From Muribaculaceae bacterium (lineage in GTDB: Bacteria > Bacteroidota > Bacteroidia > Bacteroidales > Muribaculaceae), in NCBI GenBank assembly GCA_009775195.1, contig VSPF01000116.1, positions 1 to 9,117 of the forward strand: a stretch of DNA of 9,117 bases, written 5' to 3'. Shown here piece by piece: positions 5,425 to 9,117 of this stretch. Positions within the stretch are counted from its first letter, which is position 1. Every line of letters begins with the position of its first letter. Position numbers and translations under genes: made by a program. The notes under the pieces are model-generated. The model was not told the origin of the DNA. It saw only the letters and a list, made by a program, of their open reading frames with translations, and ran no database searches.

Positions 5425-6930
5425 TTATTGCTTCTTTACGTTTCTAAAACTGCTCAATGAATGAGGGGGCAGGGTGACGTTGAGATATTTTGCACCGAAC
5501 TTTAGCGATATATCCCGGGCTTGGTCTTTGGTGTTGGAAAGGAAGACGCTTTCGCGACCGGATTTGTCCTTGGTTACAAGGCCCGAGATACCGCGTTCGT
5601 CGAGGGGTATATAGACAGTGATGGTATCGCCGGCACTGAGTGCCTGCGAGAAATGTTTTACCGCATAATATTCGGGCGTGTACCTGACAGTACGTGTGTC
5701 AGGGTCGAGTTCGATTAGGGCGTTCTGGTTCCACCCCCAGGGGCTGGTGCCTTTCTTGGGGAGAAGGAAGTTCCAGTTGAACCACTGTGTGCAGCCTTTG
5801 CCTAAATTGTCGCAGATAAGGAAGAATGTGTGTTCGGCCGCCTTCCAGTCCATATCGCCGTTACCACACTCGCTTTCTGAGCATATATAGTCGTATGCCG
5901 GGTATTGGCTTTGTATGGATGGGAGTATTTCGCGTCCTTCCCATTGAAAGGCAAGTCCGTCGATGCTCTCGCGCAGTGTGCTGTCAGATAATATTTTCTC
6001 TACGTGGTCACGACGGTTGGTGTTGAACGTGCCGAGGTAGAGGCTTACGTCGGGGTGCTTCTTCTTCAAAGTCGGGGCCAGGTAGTCGCGGTTGAAGCGC
6101 ACGGTGCCTTCTGCCGTCCAGGCACATCCGGGATAGGGTGTGTAGCTGTAAGCTTCGTTCTGGTAGATAACCATGTCGATTGGCACGCCTTGTTTTTTGT
6201 ACTCGTCGATAAACTTGCAGAAATAATCGGCGTATGCCTTCAGATAACGGGGGTCTTGAATGAAGTAGTCCTGTGTAGCGAGGCGTCGGGGAAACTGACC
6301 CTTGCGTTCGCCGAGCAGCTTCATCTCGTCTTCGTCAATGTCGTCGGTCACGCCGAAGAGCAGATAGTCGGCTCGTGGGTCTGCATCGTTGTGCTTGCTG
6401 CTGACTACCGGGTAGTCGTTGTTGATTTTCATCCATGCCGGTGGCGACCACGGCGACACCCAGAATGTCAGCTCGGGGTTATATTTCTGAGCGGCGCGTA
6501 TCAGGGGAATGATGCTGCGTTTGTCGCGGTCGATGTTGAAGTATCGAAGTTCGAAATCCCCGGCCACGTCGTCACAGCTATACCACGACCGCCCGTAGTC
6601 GTTGCAATTCATCGATATTCGTCCACGGGTAAACTTCAGGTCGCCGTCAGGAGCGAAAAGCCGGTGCATGATTTCGTCTTGCTCGTCGCGGGTAAGGGAG
6701 AGAAACGCATCCCAGTCGAGTTCGTTGAAAGTCGTGCCGAGACATTTGAACTCATGCCCGGGCGACGGCGTTATGTCGGTCACGACTCCGTTGGTAGGAG
6801 CTTTGTCGAGGTTTATGTCGCGATATGACCATAAGTTGTCTTTTGTGCTTATGCACCATCGCGTTTTTTGTGCCGGTAGTGACAATGTGGCCGCAACGGC
6901 TATTGAAAATAATAATAATCGGTTATACAT
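5425..6930 (-). CDS. Secreted GH30 family glycoside hydrolase
   Basis: A 501-residue retaining glycosidase of family GH30 (clan GH-A). Residues 1-20 form a signal peptide with a hydrophobic core and a likely cut after LPA; no lipobox Cys follows, so it is probably periplasmic. The (beta/alpha)8 domain runs to about residue 425: GTTFNELDWDAF (66-76), GRISMNCNDYGRSWYSCDD (103-121), SPWSPPAWMKIN (159-170), the acid/base Glu259 in YQNEAYSYTP, and the nucleophile in YICSESECGNG, most likely Glu352 by likeness to the SEACVG block of glucocerebrosidase (Glu354 is the alternative). A small beta-sandwich closes the protein (SAGDTITVYIP onward), as is normal for GH30. Its ATG lies 9 bp after the GH95 stop, so the two are one operon. 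GH30 includes beta-glucosidases, beta-1,6-glucanases, beta-1,6-galactanases, xylanases and beta-fucosidases; I cannot fix the subfamily from sequence alone. Confidence 0.9.
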   Translation of the reverse strand: MYNRLLLFSIAVAATLSLPAQKTRWCISTKDNLWSYRDINLDKAPTNGVVTDITPSPGHEFKCLGTTFNELDWDAFLSLTRDEQDEIMHRLFAPDGDLKFTRGRISMNCNDYGRSWYSCDDVAGDFELRYFNIDRDKRSIIPLIRAAQKYNPELTFWVSPWSPPAWMKINNDYPVVSSKHNDADPRADYLLFGVTDDIDEDEMKLLGERKGQFPRRLATQDYFIQDPRYLKAYADYFCKFIDEYKKQGVPIDMVIYQNEAYSYTPYPGCAWTAEGTVRFNRDYLAPTLKKKHPDVSLYLGTFNTNRRDHVEKILSDSTLRESIDGLAFQWEGREILPSIQSQYPAYDYICSESECGNGDMDWKAAEHTFFLICDNLGKGCTQWFNWNFLLPKKGTSPWGWNQNALIELDPDTRTVRYTPEYYAVKHFSQALSAGDTITVYIPLDERGISGLVTKDKSGRESVFLSNTKDQARDISLKFGAKYLNVTLPPHSLSSFRNVKKQ

Positions 6931-6939
6931 ATTAAAAAG

Positions 6940-9117
6940 TTAGTTGAAGTCGAGTGTTAAGGCTTGCCCGGGATTGAGGCGTACGTCGTATGGCTTGCCG
7001 TTGATATTGAGCACTGTGGTGCCGCCCGTGTCTGAAGCGACTGTTGCCTTAGTCACTTTTCCATCAGACCAGCCGAAGTCTACTGTATATCCGCCCCTTG
7101 CTTTCAGGCCTCTCACATTGCCCGTATTCCATTTTTCGGGTACGGCAGGCAGGAGGGTGATTGACGAGCCGTCAGACTGTATGAGCATTTCAGCCACGCC
7201 GGCCGTCCCGCCGAAGTTGCCGTCGATTTGAAATGGTGAATGTGCGTCGAGTAGGTTAGGGTAGGTGCCTCCTCCGCGTACGGCATCGTCACCCTTATAT
7301 TTGTCGGGACTGATATATTTCAGCAATTTGCGGTAAGTGGTGTATGCCATGTCGGCATCGAGCAGGCGGGCATAGAGGTTGATTCGCCAACCTGTGCTCC
7401 AGCCGGTCGATTCAGTGCCGCGCAGTTCGAGGGTCTTGTGCGCGGCCTTGGCAAGGCCGGGAGTTTTGTCGGGGCTGATATGGTTTCCCGGGAAGAGCCC
7501 GTAGAGGTGTGACTGATGCCTGTGGTTTGGCTCGGCTTCTTTGAACGGGTGATACCATTCCTGGATAGCACCTCGCGAATCAATTTGATAAGGCGCGAGT
7601 TGAGTTAATGCTCTTTGAGCCTCGGCCACGAAGGCCGCATCGGTGTCAAGCATTTTAGCCGCAGCCACTGCGTCGGAAAGGCACTGGCGTATCATAGCGA
7701 GGTCGGATGTCACACCGTAAGATGTTGCAACCCTCTTCCCTTCGTCGGTAAGAAATTGGTTTTCAGGCGAAGTACCCGGCGACGTCATAAGTTTGCCGTC
7801 TTTTTCGACCATCCAGCCCAGGCAGAAATCAGCCGCGCCTTTTAGATAGGGGTAATATTTGCGGAGAAAGTCCATGTCTTGGGTGAAGAGATAGTGGTCC
7901 CAGATGTGTGACGCAATCCATGCTCCGCCCATGTTCCAACAGGCCCATACCGGGTCGCCCGACTGTAGGCCGACAGGGTTGGTCATTGCCCAGATGTCAG
8001 TATTGTGGCCCAGGCTCCAACCACGCTCTACGCCATAAAATGTTTTTGCCGACCGGGTCCCGTTGGTTGCAAGTTGACCGATGAAGTCAAGCAGCGGCTG
8101 GTGGAGTTCCGACAGGTTGGTAACATTTACGCCCCAGTAATTTTCGGGGAGGTTGATGTTGGTGGTATAGTTGCTGCTCCATGGCGGCAAGAGCGACTCG
8201 TTCCATAATCCTTGCAGATTTGCCGGAACGCCCGGGGTGCGTGACGAGGATATGAGCAAGTAACGGCCATATTGAAAATACAGGGCTTCAAGCTCGGGGT
8301 TGTGTTGACCTTTTAGTGTATAGTTCTTTAGCTGTACGTCAGTTGGTAATGATGCTATCTCGGGTGCGGTCTTGCCGAGGTCGAGCGACACACGGTTGAA
8401 AAACGATTTATAGTCGTTGATATGACTGCGGCGAAGAGCGTCGTATCCCTTTGTCCGGGCTTTGCTTACATTATTCTGGGCTACTTGTTTATATTCCTTT
8501 CCGTTGGTTACGGGGTTTTTATCAAAACCGTTGAAACTTGTCTCGTTCGACACATAGATAGCGGCCGATTTACCGCCCTTTACCGTTATTGAGTTGCCGT
8601 CGGCTTTGATATGGCTACCAGGCGCATCGACCAGTATGACCGTGCGGAAGTGTATGCCTTTCGACGGGTCGTAGAGGTGTTTCTCCTGATTGGGAACAGC
8701 GTTGTAATAGTTGGGGTAGGAATGATAAGACGCATAGCCGTCGACTATTATCTCATTTCCCTCTACGCTCACTGTGTGGGGTAGCAGGGAAGAGAAATCG
8801 ATACTGAAATCGAGCTTGGCTTTTTGGCGTGCGTTTATGCTGACAGCAATTACCGAGTCGGGTGACGAGGCAAAATATTCTCGCGCAAATGAGGCATCGG
8901 TCGTGGTTGCAACAGCCTCCGAGATATCGAGCTGCCGGTTGATTTCGGCTGATGACTTTGTCCCGTGTTTCCTAATATACAGTCGTCCCAACGGCAGGTA
9001 GTTCTCGCTATAATGACCTTGCAATGCGCGATTGGCTTTGTCGGCTCCGGCATAGTCTCCTTTGTCAAGGGCTTCGCGTACCTCGGCTAACGCTGATTTA
9101 AAGTCTTGTGTATATGT
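6940..9117 (-). CDS. GH95 family glycosidase, 5' end outside window
   Basis: About 725 residues are visible in an open frame that continues past the right edge, beginning TYTQDFKSALAEVREA; family members have about 780-830 residues, so perhaps 60-100 residues and any signal peptide are missing. GH95 enzymes are inverting alpha-L-fucosidases or alpha-L-galactosidases. Seen in order: QGHYSENYLPLG of the N-terminal beta domain (just below 9024); PANLQGLWNESLLPPW; NIN-LPENYW, whose two Asn (8158-8160 and 8152-8154) match the catalytic Asn pair of Bifidobacterium AfcA; TSPGTSPEN with its Glu at 7762-7764 (AfcA Glu566-like); HRHQSHLYGLFPGN; and FQIDGNFGGTAG with Asp at 7222-7224 (AfcA Asp766-like). 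The usual MNYWP is ENYWG. The C-terminus is a beta domain ending in LTLDFN. The first gene of a cassette with GH30; substrate not fixed. Confidence 0.93.
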   Translation of the reverse strand, partial: TYTQDFKSALAEVREALDKGDYAGADKANRALQGHYSENYLPLGRLYIRKHGTKSSAEINRQLDISEAVATTTDASFAREYFASSPDSVIAVSINARQKAKLDFSIDFSSLLPHTVSVEGNEIIVDGYASYHSYPNYYNAVPNQEKHLYDPSKGIHFRTVILVDAPGSHIKADGNSITVKGGKSAAIYVSNETSFNGFDKNPVTNGKEYKQVAQNNVSKARTKGYDALRRSHINDYKSFFNRVSLDLGKTAPEIASLPTDVQLKNYTLKGQHNPELEALYFQYGRYLLISSSRTPGVPANLQGLWNESLLPPWSSNYTTNINLPENYWGVNVTNLSELHQPLLDFIGQLATNGTRSAKTFYGVERGWSLGHNTDIWAMTNPVGLQSGDPVWACWNMGGAWIASHIWDHYLFTQDMDFLRKYYPYLKGAADFCLGWMVEKDGKLMTSPGTSPENQFLTDEGKRVATSYGVTSDLAMIRQCLSDAVAAAKMLDTDAAFVAEAQRALTQLAPYQIDSRGAIQEWYHPFKEAEPNHRHQSHLYGLFPGNHISPDKTPGLAKAAHKTLELRGTESTGWSTGWRINLYARLLDADMAYTTYRKLLKYISPDKYKGDDAVRGGGTYPNLLDAHSPFQIDGNFGGTAGVAEMLIQSDGSSITLLPAVPEKWNTGNVRGLKARGGYTVDFGWSDGKVTKATVASDTGGTTVLNINGKPYDVRLNPGQALTLDFN

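Noticed and set aside
6004..6828. 274-codon open frame on the plus strand
   Set aside because: It is antisense to the GH30 gene; the Val-rich product has no recognisable domain and appears to mirror the codon pattern of the real gene.
9022..9024. TTG as the true start of the GH95 gene
   Set aside because: The frame stays open to 9117 and the upstream residues (EVREALDKGDYAGADKANRAL) fit the family, so the gene is cut by the window edge and does not start here.
1..9117. CRISPR array, insertion sequence, integrase, tRNA or rRNA
   Set aside because: No regularly spaced repeats, transposase or integrase motifs, or tRNA-like cloverleaf ends with a TTCRA loop were seen on either strand by eye.

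Overview
The window looks like chromosome from a member of the Bacteroidales, possibly a gut Muribaculaceae-type organism (the order is fairly secure, the family is a guess). Reasons: a DUF4492 gene directly ahead of cydA, a CydB that lacks the enterobacterial DGFD signature, promoter elements of the Bacteroides type (TAnnTTTG at -7), and a two-gene carbohydrate-degrading cassette of the kind found in polysaccharide utilisation loci. All eight recognisable genes lie on the minus strand, so transcription runs from right to left; the gene order below is given in that direction.

Right part (9117 to 5425): a GH95 family glycosidase (alpha-L-fucosidase or alpha-L-galactosidase type), whose N-terminus lies outside the window, is followed after 9 bp by a secreted GH30 family glycosidase. 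A strong intrinsic terminator (stem with a T-rich tail) closes this cassette. The two enzymes probably trim a fucose- or L-galactose-decorated glycan; no SusC/SusD genes or regulator are inside the window, so the target glycan cannot be named.

Middle part (5371 to 3577): a NUDIX hydrolase of the ADP-ribose pyrophosphatase type and a YitT-family membrane protein, each with its own Bacteroides-type promoter candidate. The NUDIX promoter is packed against the GH30 terminator so tightly that its -33 element is the terminator's T-tract.

Left part (3789 to 242): a small single-span DUF4492 membrane protein, cydA, cydB and a YigZ/IMPACT-family gene, closely spaced (28, 1 and 6 bp) and probably one transcript. 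The DUF4492 start overlaps the end of yitT by 20 bp and I see no good promoter just upstream, so the cyd cluster may be read from the yitT promoter. The bd-type oxidase reduces O2 to water with quinol as donor and would let an anaerobe use or remove nanomolar oxygen. A hairpin at 118-146 probably terminates this transcript. Positions 1-117 hold no gene, only an AT-rich inverted repeat and a possible outward promoter.

I found no mobile element, CRISPR array, tRNA or rRNA, and no clear new multi-gene system. The items most worth a second look are the DUF4492 protein as a possible unrecognised bd-oxidase subunit, the unusual haem-ligand neighbourhood of CydA and the missing acidic residues of CydB, and the altered active-site motif of the GH95 enzyme.
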